Of a DNA stretch of 64,000 bases, positions 53,267 through 61,185 are shown in pieces. Each line of letters starts with the position of its first letter. Positions within the stretch are counted from its first letter, which is position 1. The stretch comes from JALNZF01 sp049793155. GTDB lineage: Bacteria; Nitrospirota; UBA9217. The stretch spans positions 14,874-78,873 of the forward strand of contig JBARBN010000185.1 in assembly GCA_049793155.1 (NCBI GenBank). The letters are read 5' to 3'. The translations under genes and the position numbers were made by a program. Under the pieces are notes generated by a model, which worked only from the letters and a program-made list of their open reading frames with translations, had not been told where the DNA came from and made no database searches.

Positions 53267-53653
53267 TCAGCAACCGACTGCGGCCTTTTTCTTGGCCGGT
53301 GCGGCGCCTTTCGACGGGATGCTCTTGAGGTAGGAAACAAGGTCCTTCATCTGCTCGGACTTCACGTCCAGGGCTTTGCCCTTGTTCGCCAAAGTAATGC
53401 AAACGTTGATCGCTTCTTCGAGGGACTTGAATTCACCGCCCGGGTTTTTCCACATCGTCTTGCTGCCGACCCCTTCAAGGCCTTTGCCGTCGGGGTGACA
53501 GGTGTTGCAGGATTTTCCCGCTGTTCCGCCACCGAGCTTCGTGTCGTTGAACAGGGCTTTTCCACGGTCTTCAGGCGTGTGATTCATCGCAACCACTGCG
53601 GATGCGAGCAGCATCGCGATGGCGACAAGTGCAATAATTTTCAATGACTTCAT
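53267..53653 (-). CDS. Periplasmic monohaem cytochrome c
   Basis: A 128-residue exported cytochrome: signal peptide (KIIALVAIAMLLASAVVAMN), one haem-binding motif CNTCH (Cys49, Cys52, His53), and a candidate distal ligand in SEQMKDLVSYLKSI, as in class I cytochromes c. The tail APAKKKAAVGC is basic and ends in a lone Cys. It is a single gene with its own terminator. The electron partner is unknown. Confidence 0.92.
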   Translation of the reverse strand: MKSLKIIALVAIAMLLASAVVAMNHTPEDRGKALFNDTKLGGGTAGKSCNTCHPDGKGLEGVGSKTMWKNPGGEFKSLEEAINVCITLANKGKALDVKSEQMKDLVSYLKSIPSKGAAPAKKKAAVGC

Positions 53654-53918
53654 TCTTTTTCACCTCCTTTCCCTTTAAAGTTTTTATACCTGCTTGAACG
53701 AGAACCCTCCGCTTATTGGCCGGACAAAAAGATGCTTTTGTCAGCCAACAATGCAGATACGGGAGAGTATAGCATATATTTGCCGGGAACAGGGGCACAT
53801 CGTGTGAATTTCCCTGAGCGGGCAACGCAACAAACCCATTGCGTTTTTGCGGAAAGCTGGTATCTTTGCTCCAGAGCAGCATCGAAACGTTGACGCGATC
53901 GTTCACGAGGTTTGACAC

Positions 53919-54215
53919 ATGGAGCCATTAAGCAAGACGCAAAAGAAGAAAGAGGCCCTGTCTTTGCAGGCACTGGGAGAGCGGCTGGTGACCCTATCGC
54001 TCGAACAACTCAAGAACATCGAACTGCCGTCAGATATGCTCAGCGCCGTCATCCTGGCAAAAAAGCTCAAGAAACACGGCGCGCGGCTGAGGCAGATGCA
54101 GTATATCGGCACCTTGATGCGGAAATATGACCCTCAGCCTGTACAGGAGGCCCTTCAACGCATTGAACAGGGGAACCGCGACCGGGTCCCGCGGAGCACA
54201 GGAGGAGAAACGTAG
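53919..54215 (+). CDS. Short DUF615/YjgA (DarP)-like protein
   Basis: A 98-residue protein matching the N-terminal half of the ribosome-associated YjgA/DarP family: PLSKTQKKKEALSLQALGERLVTLSLEQLKNIELP and RLRQMQYIGTLMRKYDPQPVQEAL. E. coli YjgA is about 183 residues, so the second half is absent, either a natural short form or a truncation. YjgA acts in late 50S assembly. It lies on the plus strand among minus-strand genes. Confidence 0.8.
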   Translation: MEPLSKTQKKKEALSLQALGERLVTLSLEQLKNIELPSDMLSAVILAKKLKKHGARLRQMQYIGTLMRKYDPQPVQEALQRIEQGNRDRVPRSTGGET

Positions 54216-54275
54216 CGGTATGAGTCGATATCCGGACGGTCCAGGACCCCGGTTGACGCACGATTCCTTGAATTT

Positions 54276-54419
54276 TTACCTGGTCTCTCCCTCTTCCGCA
54301 GCCGGAACAGGCTTCTCTGCTGCGTTTTTTTCCAGCTTGCGCTGCTTCTTTTCCTCGTTCTTTTTTTTCTTCGCTATTTCCTTCTGACGCTTTTGAAAAT
54401 CGAAATTCGGTTTCGCCAA
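54276..54419 (-). CDS. Small basic protein (47 residues, TTG start)
   Basis: AKPNFDFQKRQKEIAKKKK followed by an acidic/basic helix (EEKKQRKLEKNAAEKPVPAAEE). Start TTG at 54417-54419 behind AAAGGAG with good spacing. Short proteins of this MAKPN-FQKRQKE-KKKK type are, to my knowledge, widespread in anaerobic proteobacteria and relatives; the function is unknown and RNA or ribosome contact is a guess from its charge. Confidence 0.7.
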   Translation of the reverse strand: MAKPNFDFQKRQKEIAKKKKNEEKKQRKLEKNAAEKPVPAAEEGETR

Positions 54420-54558
54420 TGATCGCTCCTTTGAGAAATTATTTATTGATCCGGCATGTGGTAACCGTGACTGCCCTATTATACAGGGATGCGAACAGGA
54501 TGTATACATACTTATATGAGAAGGAGCGGCAAGGTCCTTCCTGCCCGAAAGTATTGGA

Positions 54559-55845
54559 CTATATCTCCCAGGGATAACCGATGAAGATCGCAGGGGCGAC
54601 CCCTTCCTTTCCGAAACCGATATCACCCCGGAACACAACGCCCGACGCGGTAACCACCCTGAGCCCGAAGCCGTAGGAATCGCGCATCTCCTTCCTCTTT
54701 GTTATGTCGCTGCGGACGTCGGAGGTGGCGCCGGTCTCGTAGAACAGGGAGACCTGGACCGAGGTGCGGACGTCCTTCATGACGAAAATATCAAAGGGCG
54801 TCCGCTCATCGGTGAGGTTCCACCGGATCTCGGTACCATAGAACAGCGTATGCGCCCCCTTGTAACGGCCCTGAGGATACCCGCGCAGCCTGCTGAACCC
54901 GCCGAGTGACGTGGCGGTCCCGTATCTGTTGTTCGCGATCATGTTGGCGATCACTTCGTTGCAGAATTGCTGCTGTTCGGGATCGGTGACCGTGCTGCAG
55001 TTCAGCCCCTGCTGCTGTTGAAGCTTTGCCGGGTCTGTTTCTCCCTGCCGGTCCACGACCGCGTCCGAGCGCAGGACATTGAACGCCCAGGTGCTCCTCC
55101 TTCCGAGCGGGATATAGGCGGTTGTGTTGTAATCCATCACGTAAAAGTCCGGCCCGGAGTCCCGCGGCGGCGTCTGCGAGCGGGTCACGTCGATCCGGAT
55201 CCCCCGGCGGGGGTCGCTGTAGTCATCGGTCAGGTCGAGCCTGGTCCCGAACAGCGTGTTCTGGCCTCGGCTGCGGGGAGAATCCTGGGCTTCGACGATC
55301 ACATTCCCGTCCTTGTCCCTGATGCTTTTCAGCTTCATGGCTCCCTGGTACCATGCCCCGTAGACCTCAAAGCGGCGTTCAAAGAACGTCGCGGTCATGC
55401 GGCCGCCCTCGTATTCCGTATCGCCGAATTCGATCAGCCGGTAATCATGCTTGTCCGTGTTCATGCCCCGCTGGCTGTAGCTCTGTATCGTCGCTTCGTT
55501 GACCGTTCCGTATCCGATGTCCAGGATGAGCGTTCGGGGAACGAAATGGATGTCGGCAACACCGATGGAGGTGCCCCGCACCTCTCCCGAAAATATTATC
55601 CCGTAGACATCCGTATAGGTATCCATGACATTCATCATGCCGCCGACCAGGCCGATGCCTTTCCCGATGCCGGGGAGACTGTAGGGGTAGGGAAAGAGCG
55701 CGTAGCCGGGGTCCTTCGAGAACTGCTCCTTGCGGCGGTCGGCAATGATGGAATGATCCGCCGGGTCCTCTTCCGCCGCAGCAAGGGAGCCGAGCATGCA
55801 GACAAGACAGGCGGCGAACAGAAGCCTCAGGAGATGCCTTTGCAT
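54559..55845 (-). CDS. BamA/Omp85-type outer-membrane barrel protein
   Basis: A 428-residue outer-membrane protein with signal peptide (RLLFAACLVCMLGSLAAAEE). The C-terminal part has the Omp85 features: SLGGFSRLRGYPQGRYKG (VRGF/Y-like loop 6 motif), alternating hydrophobic strands and a near-terminal aromatic (FIGYPWEI). There is no room for POTRA domains, so it is a barrel-only member. GGAGGT precedes the ATG. Confidence 0.8.
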   Translation of the reverse strand: MQRHLLRLLFAACLVCMLGSLAAAEEDPADHSIIADRRKEQFSKDPGYALFPYPYSLPGIGKGIGLVGGMMNVMDTYTDVYGIIFSGEVRGTSIGVADIHFVPRTLILDIGYGTVNEATIQSYSQRGMNTDKHDYRLIEFGDTEYEGGRMTATFFERRFEVYGAWYQGAMKLKSIRDKDGNVIVEAQDSPRSRGQNTLFGTRLDLTDDYSDPRRGIRIDVTRSQTPPRDSGPDFYVMDYNTTAYIPLGRRSTWAFNVLRSDAVVDRQGETDPAKLQQQQGLNCSTVTDPEQQQFCNEVIANMIANNRYGTATSLGGFSRLRGYPQGRYKGAHTLFYGTEIRWNLTDERTPFDIFVMKDVRTSVQVSLFYETGATSDVRSDITKRKEMRDSYGFGLRVVTASGVVFRGDIGFGKEGVAPAIFIGYPWEI

Positions 55846-55935
55846 GGAATACCTCCAGTCAGTTGCTTCAGGCGTCTTGTTCCAGACCGAATGAACGAGA
55901 GGTCGCTATTATTCAGCATGATCTATTTAAAGTCA

Positions 55936-55981
55936 AGAGCGTTACCGGATTTTCATGGTCCGGCTCACGCTCTTTTTTTTA
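55936..55981. terminator. Hairpin at the 3' end of the methyltransferase-like gene
   Basis: AGAGCG(TTA)CCGGA / TCCGG(CTCA)CGCTCT stem with internal loop, overlapping the stop codon at 55965. The eight-T tail is on the plus-strand side, so it is oriented against the gene it follows; it may work in both directions. Confidence 0.4.
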
Positions 55982-56597
55982 TTTTTGACTTCACCCATTG
56001 ATAAGGCAGGAACATGGAGACCCTTGCCTGATAGGCGCGGTATTCCATTCCAAATTCCCTTACGAGCTTTTTTTCTTCCAGAAATGCTCCGATGATCAAA
56101 TAGGCCGTGAGGATCGTATTGACAATGATGGCGGAAACGTCCAGTTGCCCCGCCCAAAGAAGGAATATGCCTGCCGCATACCAGGGATGCCGGATCATGC
56201 CCAGGACACCCGACGTGTCCAGCTTACCTGAATCTGTTATTGCCTTGTTCGAGGTCCCTTCCCGTATCTGCTTGATCCCCAGGAGTTGACGTGCATCATA
56301 GTGGCGAGAACCGAGGAAAAATAACAAGACAGCAGTCCCCAGTAAAAGGACCTGGACTATCCGTAAGTATCCATCCCATGAGAATATCGGCTCTGTTCGA
56401 ACTGAATAGGAAAACAACATCACAGGTATGAGGGTTATCACTGAAACAACATTATAGAACAACCGATAGTAACGGAATTTAAGACCCAAGGTCCTCTTGA
56501 GATATTCCGTCACCGATATCGAGATCATTGCACTGTGCAGAAAGCACCACGCAGTAACAAGTGCAGCGAGGATCAAATATTTCGAATGAGCTGACAT
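55965..56597 (-). CDS. NnrU/isoprenylcysteine-methyltransferase-like membrane protein
   Basis: A 210-residue protein with about five membrane helices. The C-terminal signature SGVLGMIRHPWYAAGIFLLWAG followed by EEKKLVREFGMEYRAYQARVSMFLP is that of the ICMT/PEMT/NnrU group of membrane methyltransferases, which use SAM. The acceptor is unknown. GAGGAAATGGA lies before the ATG. Between it and the next gene lie 231 bp with a repeat. Confidence 0.8.
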   Translation of the reverse strand: MSAHSKYLILAALVTAWCFLHSAMISISVTEYLKRTLGLKFRYYRLFYNVVSVITLIPVMLFSYSVRTEPIFSWDGYLRIVQVLLLGTAVLLFFLGSRHYDARQLLGIKQIREGTSNKAITDSGKLDTSGVLGMIRHPWYAAGIFLLWAGQLDVSAIIVNTILTAYLIIGAFLEEKKLVREFGMEYRAYQARVSMFLPYQWVKSKIKKRA

Positions 56598-56663
56598 TCC
56601 ATTTCCTCGACAGGCAGTTCCTAAAGAATGAAATTCTTGTCAAAATGAAAACAAAATTCAGCC

Positions 56664-56790
56664 ATGAAGGCTCCAAGAAACGAAGAGAACACAAAGAATT
56701 AGTAGGTTCGTTAATCACCAGCCTGTCTATGAATTTCTTCGTGCCTTCGCGTCTCAGTGTGGCCCTCTTCTTGGCCATTGTGGCATATTT
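56664..56790. repeat. Degenerate inverted repeat (GAAGAGAACACAAAG / CTTCGTGCCTTCGCG)
   Basis: AAGGCTCCAAGAAACGAAGAG (left, 56664 on) and TTCTTCGTGCCTTCGCGTCT (right, about 56735) are loosely complementary and match the window's CGCAGAG-type family. An open frame across it is judged non-coding. Confidence 0.45.
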
Positions 56791-56828
56791 GGTTCCGGCC
56801 TGCCTCGTCTTTAGGGGCTTGTCCCGGG

Positions 56829-57998
56829 TTATGACAATTTCTTCAGAACCATACCCATCCTCTTGATGCCCGCCTCGATGTTCTCCGGCGATGCGTTCGA
56901 AAAGTTCATGCGCATGGTGTTCCTGCCCGAACCGTCAGGGTAAAATTCCTGTCCCGGAACAAAGGCCACATTGTGTTCGATGCAGCGCAGGAGGATGTCC
57001 TTTGCGTTCCAGTTCTCCGGCAGGGTGACCCAGAGGAACATGCCGCCGCCGGGTCGGTTCCAGGTCAGGGTCGATGGAAAATGCTCTTTCATGGCAGTGA
57101 GCATGAGGTCCCTGCGTACCCGGTAGGTGGTGCGCAGCTTCCGGAGATGTTCCGGGAGAAGACCGCTCTCGAGGTACTCATTCACGATGAATTGCCCGAG
57201 CGTGTTGGTCTGGAGGTCGGTGCCCTGTTTGATCATGGCAAGCTTCCCGGCGATCTCTTCGTCTGCCGCCGCAAAGGCCACGCGCAGGCCCGGTGCAATG
57301 GTCTTGGAAAAGGTGCTCAGGTAGATGATGTTCCTGCCGTCGCCGAGCGCGAACAGGGAGGGCAGTTTCTCGCCCTCGAAGAAAAGATCCCCATAGGGAT
57401 CGTCCTCGACAACAAGCAGGTCGCTTTGCTTTGAGATCTCGACGATCTCGCGCCGCCGTTCGAGTGACAGTGACACCCCGGTCGGGTTCTGGAAATTCGG
57501 CATGAGGTACAGGAATGCCGGCCTGCGTTTTTTCAATGCCCCGCGCAGGGCATCTGGAAGAATACCCTGATCGTCGGTTGGTATCGGCGCGATCTCCGCC
57601 TGAAAAAGCCGGAAAGCCTGGAGCGCGCCGAGGTAGCTCGGATTTTCGGTATAGACCACGCTCCCCTTGTCAAGATAGAGCTTGGCGAGGAGTTCAAGAC
57701 CCTGTTGCGATCCCTGGGTGATGATGAGATGGTTAAGGGTAAGGCGCGTTGATCCCGGGGCAAGGGTATGCGCGATCTTTTCACGAAGCGGTATATGCCC
57801 CTCGGTGATGGCATACTGGAGCGCGTTCGATCCATGCTTCGATAGAACTCGTTGTGTGGCCTCGCTGAGCTCTTTGAGCGGGAACAACTCGGGAGCGGGC
57901 AGGCCGCCCGCAAAGGATATCATCCCTTCGCGTGAGGTGAGCTTCAGGATATCGCGGATGGCCGAACTTTTCAGTCCTGCGATTCTTTCTGCGTACAT
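56829..57998 (-). CDS. PLP-dependent aminotransferase (LysN/2-aminoadipate type)
   Basis: A fold-type I aminotransferase of 389 residues. MISFAGGLPAPELFP, ALQYAITEGHIPLREKIA, IITQGSQQGLELLAKLYLD, MPNFQNPTGVSLSLERR, VVEDDPYGDLFFEG and the Schiff-base lysine in STFSKTIAPGLRVAF are all present. Relatives act on 2-aminoadipate, aromatic or branched-chain amino acids; the substrate here is not certain. AAGGAG precedes the ATG. It is monocistronic. Confidence 0.92.
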   Translation of the reverse strand: MYAERIAGLKSSAIRDILKLTSREGMISFAGGLPAPELFPLKELSEATQRVLSKHGSNALQYAITEGHIPLREKIAHTLAPGSTRLTLNHLIITQGSQQGLELLAKLYLDKGSVVYTENPSYLGALQAFRLFQAEIAPIPTDDQGILPDALRGALKKRRPAFLYLMPNFQNPTGVSLSLERRREIVEISKQSDLLVVEDDPYGDLFFEGEKLPSLFALGDGRNIIYLSTFSKTIAPGLRVAFAAADEEIAGKLAMIKQGTDLQTNTLGQFIVNEYLESGLLPEHLRKLRTTYRVRRDLMLTAMKEHFPSTLTWNRPGGGMFLWVTLPENWNAKDILLRCIEHNVAFVPGQEFYPDGSGRNTMRMNFSNASPENIEAGIKRMGMVLKKLS

Positions 57999-58033
57999 AG
58001 TGAGCGCTCCTTGGGCTGTTGAAAGACTTTTTA

Positions 58034-58165
58034 TGTCATCCTGAACTCTTCAGAATTGTCACCCTGAGCAAAGCGAAGGGTCTCGCTTCTCGTCAGGCCA
58101 GGTTCCGTGAAGGATCTCTTATTTGATTGGGAAAACGAGATTCTTCGCTATGCTCAGAATGACAA
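58034..58165. repeat. REP-type inverted repeat (GTCAyyCTGAGC family)
   Basis: TTGTCACCCTGAGCAAAGCG (58056 on) is inverted at 58136-58165 (CGAGATTCTTCGCTATGCTC, ending AGAATGACAA); a shorter TGTCATCCTGAAC precedes it. Same family as 15128-15238. It lies between hgcB and the aminotransferase. Confidence 0.8.
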
Positions 58166-58174
58166 CTTATAGTG

Positions 58175-58204
58175 AAAAAATCCTGCGGGCTTTTCTACCC
58201 GCAG
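58175..58204 (-). terminator. Intrinsic terminator overlapping the hgcB stop
   Basis: Minus strand CTGCGGG, 8-nt loop, CCCGCAG, then GATTTTTT. The 5' arm includes the last codons (Cys-Cys-Gly) and abuts the TAG stop, so the coding end doubles as the terminator stem. Confidence 0.85.
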
Positions 58205-58488
58205 CATCCGGCGGAGTTATCTCCGCAATCGCAGGATGGCGGACCGCCGGTCACTATGCTGTTGATGATGGCGGCGGCGCAGCCCACGCCGGAGTCCACG
58301 GTGATCGCGCCGAACTCGCAGTTCAGGGCGCAGGCCCCGCATTCCATGCATTGGTCCCTGTCCGTGATCGCCGCGCGCTTGTCGCGCATCTCAAAGACCC
58401 CCTGCGGGCAGACCTCTGCGCACCTGCCGCAGCCGGTGCACTTGTCCTGCGCGTATTGGAGTGTCGTGACGTTGGCAAGGTATTTCAT
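58195..58488 (-). CDS. hgcB: Mercury methylation ferredoxin
   Basis: A 97-residue 2x(4Fe-4S) ferredoxin that reduces the corrinoid of HgcA. Start Met at 58488 gives an ATGA overlap with the hgcA stop. Clusters: CTGCGRCAEVC (Cys17, 20, 23, 27) and CMECGACALNC (Cys47, 50, 53, 57). The HgcB hallmarks are present: the extra Cys in CMECGAC, SGVGCAAAIIN (Cys70) and a C-terminal SCDC...GCCG with a vicinal cysteine pair (95-96), thought to bind Hg(II). Confidence 0.95.
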   Translation of the reverse strand: MKYLANVTTLQYAQDKCTGCGRCAEVCPQGVFEMRDKRAAITDRDQCMECGACALNCEFGAITVDSGVGCAAAIINSIVTGGPPSCDCGDNSAGCCG

Positions 58489-59564
58489 ATGATCCCCCAT
58501 TCCTTGAGCTTGAAAACGGCCATCAGAAGCAGCGATACGCTTGCCGCGCCGATGTAGAGCGGGATGCCGATCTTAAGTTCTTTTTTGACCCCGGACATGC
58601 CCGTAAAGGTCGTCGAGCCAGTGAACTGAAGGGCGATATAAGAGCTCAGTGCGGGAAAGAGGAGATAGGCAACGCTCAAGAGTATCGTGTCCAGCGTGCC
58701 GATCAGTCCGGAAAACTGCAATGCAAGAAACACCATCAGTACTCCCACGATCCAGCCCTTTATCGCGAAGGAGCGGAACGGGACGAAAGGAAGCAACACC
58801 GGGGTCACGAGCGCGCCGGCAAACACCGCGAGCAGTGCCAGAACAAGGAACGGCAGGCCGCCAAACCATGCTTGTTTGAAGAGAAGACCCTGCGGCTCAA
58901 GTCCGAATATCAAAAGAATGCCTCCCGCGACCCACGGAAACTTTTTCATGGCAGGATTGATCTCCATCGGCGTCAGGACCAGCCGGTCGAGCATCGAGAA
59001 CCTGATCGTGCCCATCTCTTTTGTTTTTTTGTAGCCCGCCTGGACATAGGCGGGGATGTCCCGCGCCTGCACCGGGCCGAAGGTGACCCGAAAGCCTGTT
59101 TTCTTCTGGACCAGGCTCGCGTTCACGCCCACGGCCCCGAGCTGAGGCAGGATGATCCTGCGGTGGCTCACCACCGCGTCGAGCTTTGCCTCGGCAATAC
59201 GCTTGATCAACTCATCGGCGCCGAACGTGCCTTTGCCTGCCGCGCACCAGACGTTGATGCTCCTGGTGTCCAGGACAAGGACCCAGGCATTCATGCCCTT
59301 CAGTTCACGACGGAGAAGATCGAAGGTCAGTTTATAGTTCGCGGTGACGAACACATCGGAATCCTGAGAGGGCCCGCCAACCGCGTACAGCCCCGGCGTG
59401 ACCTCATACTTCATGCGATAGGCGCCGGTCCTGCTTTTGATCATACCCCGGAAGTCTTCTCGGGTCCAGTCGGTCGATACCTTGTACACGGAACCCGCCG
59501 GAGTCGCAAGCGTGCCCGTTGTCCAGTACGGCACTTCCTTTTTCACGAACTTCAACATCTGCAT
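58485..59564 (-). CDS. hgcA: Mercury methylation corrinoid protein
   Basis: Membrane corrinoid methyltransferase that passes a methyl group to Hg(II), 359 residues. The diagnostic cap-helix motif NVWCAAGK is exact (residues 104-111; Cys107 is the predicted lower cobalt ligand), followed by GTFGADELIKRIAEAKLDAVV and RRIILPQLGAVGVNA. The C-terminal half has about five membrane helices. Met at 59564 is chosen because GAGG lies 8 bp before it; the frame reaches a Met at 59579 without one. hgcB follows with a 4-bp overlap. Confidence 0.96.
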   Translation of the reverse strand: MQMLKFVKKEVPYWTTGTLATPAGSVYKVSTDWTREDFRGMIKSRTGAYRMKYEVTPGLYAVGGPSQDSDVFVTANYKLTFDLLRRELKGMNAWVLVLDTRSINVWCAAGKGTFGADELIKRIAEAKLDAVVSHRRIILPQLGAVGVNASLVQKKTGFRVTFGPVQARDIPAYVQAGYKKTKEMGTIRFSMLDRLVLTPMEINPAMKKFPWVAGGILLIFGLEPQGLLFKQAWFGGLPFLVLALLAVFAGALVTPVLLPFVPFRSFAIKGWIVGVLMVFLALQFSGLIGTLDTILLSVAYLLFPALSSYIALQFTGSTTFTGMSGVKKELKIGIPLYIGAASVSLLLMAVFKLKEWGII

Positions 59565-59596
59565 GAAATCGCCTCGCATTAGTCTTAAAGAACATT

Positions 59597-59630
59597 TGCC
59601 GCAAAGAACGCAAGGATCACAGAGAAAAAA
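59597..59630. repeat. CGCAAAGAACGCAAGG repeat upstream of hgcA
   Basis: GCCGCAAAGAACGCAAGGAT (continuing CACAGAGAAAA) is another copy of the CGCAGAG-type word family, located in the transcribed leader of hgcA. Confidence 0.5.
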
Positions 59631-59668
59631 ACCGATCGGAAAACCGTCTCACCAAAAAGACGATGATC

Positions 59669-59696
59669 ATAATACCACAGTGTGCGTTTTTCGTCA
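59669..59696 (-). promoter_or_regulatory. Candidate promoter of hgcAB
   Basis: Minus strand TGACGA (59691-59696), 16-bp spacer, TATTAT (59669-59674). The -35 overlaps the edge of a REP-type element. This leaves a leader of about 100 nt. Confidence 0.4.
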
Positions 59697-59750
59697 TTCC
59701 CGAATGATCTAATTGGGAATTCCGGGGTCTTTATGTTTCCCGGAGTTAAA
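59693..59750. repeat. GTCATTCCCGAA-type repeat upstream of hgcA
   Basis: GTCATTCCCGAATGATCTAA (continuing TTGGGAATTCCGGGG) and TTTCCCGGAG match the words of the element at 30081-30151, in a shorter form. Confidence 0.6.
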
Positions 59751-59792
59751 CAACGTTACTCAAGAGATTTTATTGAAAAGTTCGCGGTATTA

Positions 59793-60389
59793 CTATGCAG
59801 CCGGGTAATGCAGGTTGACGAGCGAACCGACCTCGTCCAGCCAGGCCTCACGCCGGGCCGGCGTGCTGGTGACCATAACTGAGAATGTCCTGCGCGATAC
59901 GTTTGCGATGCCGCAAAGTTTAAAAATGCAGTTTTTCCAAATCATCTCCAGGGGATCGCCGAAAACAGCTTGCTCCCGGTCGGATGGAGTGTTCGAGGTA
60001 TTGAACACGATCGCGCTTCGGGCCTTCAGCAGTCCTCGAGGAACACCTTCGCCGTCGTCTCCTTCGATGAACTCATAGGCCACGCCGGGTCTGGGTACGC
60101 GGTCGACCCACCCCTTCAAGAGCGCGGGGGGCTGGCCCCACCAGTTGGGATGGACAATTATGATGCCGTCGGCATCTGCGATCTCCCTGCAGTAAGCGCT
60201 AATTAATTTGTCCAAGGCGGCATTTTGGGGAATCTCCTGAACTGAGAGGACTGGATCAAATCGTTCTTCATGGAGATCATGGAAATTGACCACGTGTCGA
60301 TTGTCCTTCAGGATCCGTGCCGCCCTTAGTGCAATGGCATGGTTGAAGCTATCTTTGCCCGGATGGCCGAGAATGAGCGATATCTTCAT
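59793..60389 (-). CDS. NAD(P)H quinone oxidoreductase, flavodoxin fold
   Basis: A 198-residue FMN/FAD protein of the NQO1/KefF/MdaB group: SLILGHPGKDSFNHAIALRA at the N-terminus, DGIIIVHPNWWGQPPALLKGWVDRV (the active-site loop of this family) and NTSNTPSDREQAVFGDPLEMIWKN. It probably makes two-electron reductions of quinones or nitro compounds. Its start overlaps the stop of the acetyltransferase gene (ATGA), so the two form an operon. Confidence 0.9.
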   Translation of the reverse strand: MKISLILGHPGKDSFNHAIALRAARILKDNRHVVNFHDLHEERFDPVLSVQEIPQNAALDKLISAYCREIADADGIIIVHPNWWGQPPALLKGWVDRVPRPGVAYEFIEGDDGEGVPRGLLKARSAIVFNTSNTPSDREQAVFGDPLEMIWKNCIFKLCGIANVSRRTFSVMVTSTPARREAWLDEVGSLVNLHYPAA

Positions 60390-60907
60390 TTTACTCTTCC
60401 TTGCTGATCTCTCAGCATGGCGAGCGCCTGTTTATCGGCAAGGACCACTGACGTCTCCGTCTGTCGTTCGGGAATATTCCAGTATTTCCTGAGCAATCGC
60501 TTTTTGTTCTCGTACGACACTAGCGTGAATCCATGTTGTGCATAGAACCTGATAGCCCAACTCGCTGCCTGCCAGGTACCGACAAGCGTCGGACGCGTGG
60601 CGAGCGACTTGAGGTGAGAGATCAACCTGCGGCCGATGCCCCTGTTGCGGCGTTTCGTTCTCACGTACGCGTGCCTGATGAGCGTCACGTCCTGCACGTC
60701 CTGAATTCCCATGACACCGAGTAGTTCACCGTGCTCCTCATAACCCCAGAACACGACGCCTGAGTCCAATTCATGACGGAGATCGTCAAGTGACATGTAC
60801 GGCTCGTGCCATCGGTCATCCGGGATCACGCCCTTGTATGCCCGCGCCGCATCGTTGATGATCTCGAAGATCGCATCAAAGTCGTTGTCTGTGCAAAGAC
60901 GGATCAT
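60386..60907 (-). CDS. GNAT-family N-acetyltransferase
   Basis: A 173-residue acetyltransferase with DFDAIFEIINDAARAYKGVIPDD at the N-terminus and the acetyl-CoA loop VRTKRRNRGIGRRLISHLKS (R/Q-x-x-G-x-G/A type), then GTWQAASWAIRFYAQHGFTLVS. The substrate is unknown. It is the last minus-strand gene before the cassette region; the following 60908-61185 is non-coding and AT-rich. Confidence 0.9.
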   Translation of the reverse strand: MIRLCTDNDFDAIFEIINDAARAYKGVIPDDRWHEPYMSLDDLRHELDSGVVFWGYEEHGELLGVMGIQDVQDVTLIRHAYVRTKRRNRGIGRRLISHLKSLATRPTLVGTWQAASWAIRFYAQHGFTLVSYENKKRLLRKYWNIPERQTETSVVLADKQALAMLRDQQGRVK

Positions 60908-61077
60908 TTGTTTTCATCAGCCAATTGATGGTTTAAAAAATCCAGCCGGATTCGCGTCATCCGGGATAATAATCATAGGATGTTGAACACAAACTACACT
61001 ACATGCAGAATTGAATGTTATGCAACCGCATAAATATAATAACATTATAGGGATGCGTCAAGCGGTTTTTAGTCGGC

Positions 61078-61107
61078 TTGACACTGCGGGAAAAATCGTG
61101 ATAAAGT
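61078..61107 (+). promoter_or_regulatory. Promoter reading into the cassette region
   Basis: TTGACA (61078-61083), 18-bp spacer, TAAAGT (61102-61107). The inverted repeat GTCAAGC...GCTTGAC (about 61057-61082) overlaps the -35. It is the only good plus-strand promoter seen before the run of cassette genes. Confidence 0.6.
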
Positions 61108-61185
61108 GCCCAAAGTGCTCAATCACTTGTTAACTTCTTTCACTATGTTGCCCAGGCCGGCCAAATCCAAAGGATAACAGAATTC

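Noticed and set aside
56561..56866. 101-codon plus-strand frame
   Set aside because: It spans a degenerate intergenic repeat and runs antisense into the aminotransferase end.
61020..61185. Possible attI site before the first cassette gene
   Set aside because: GTTAACT near 61130 is only a partial core match and no integrase gene is near.
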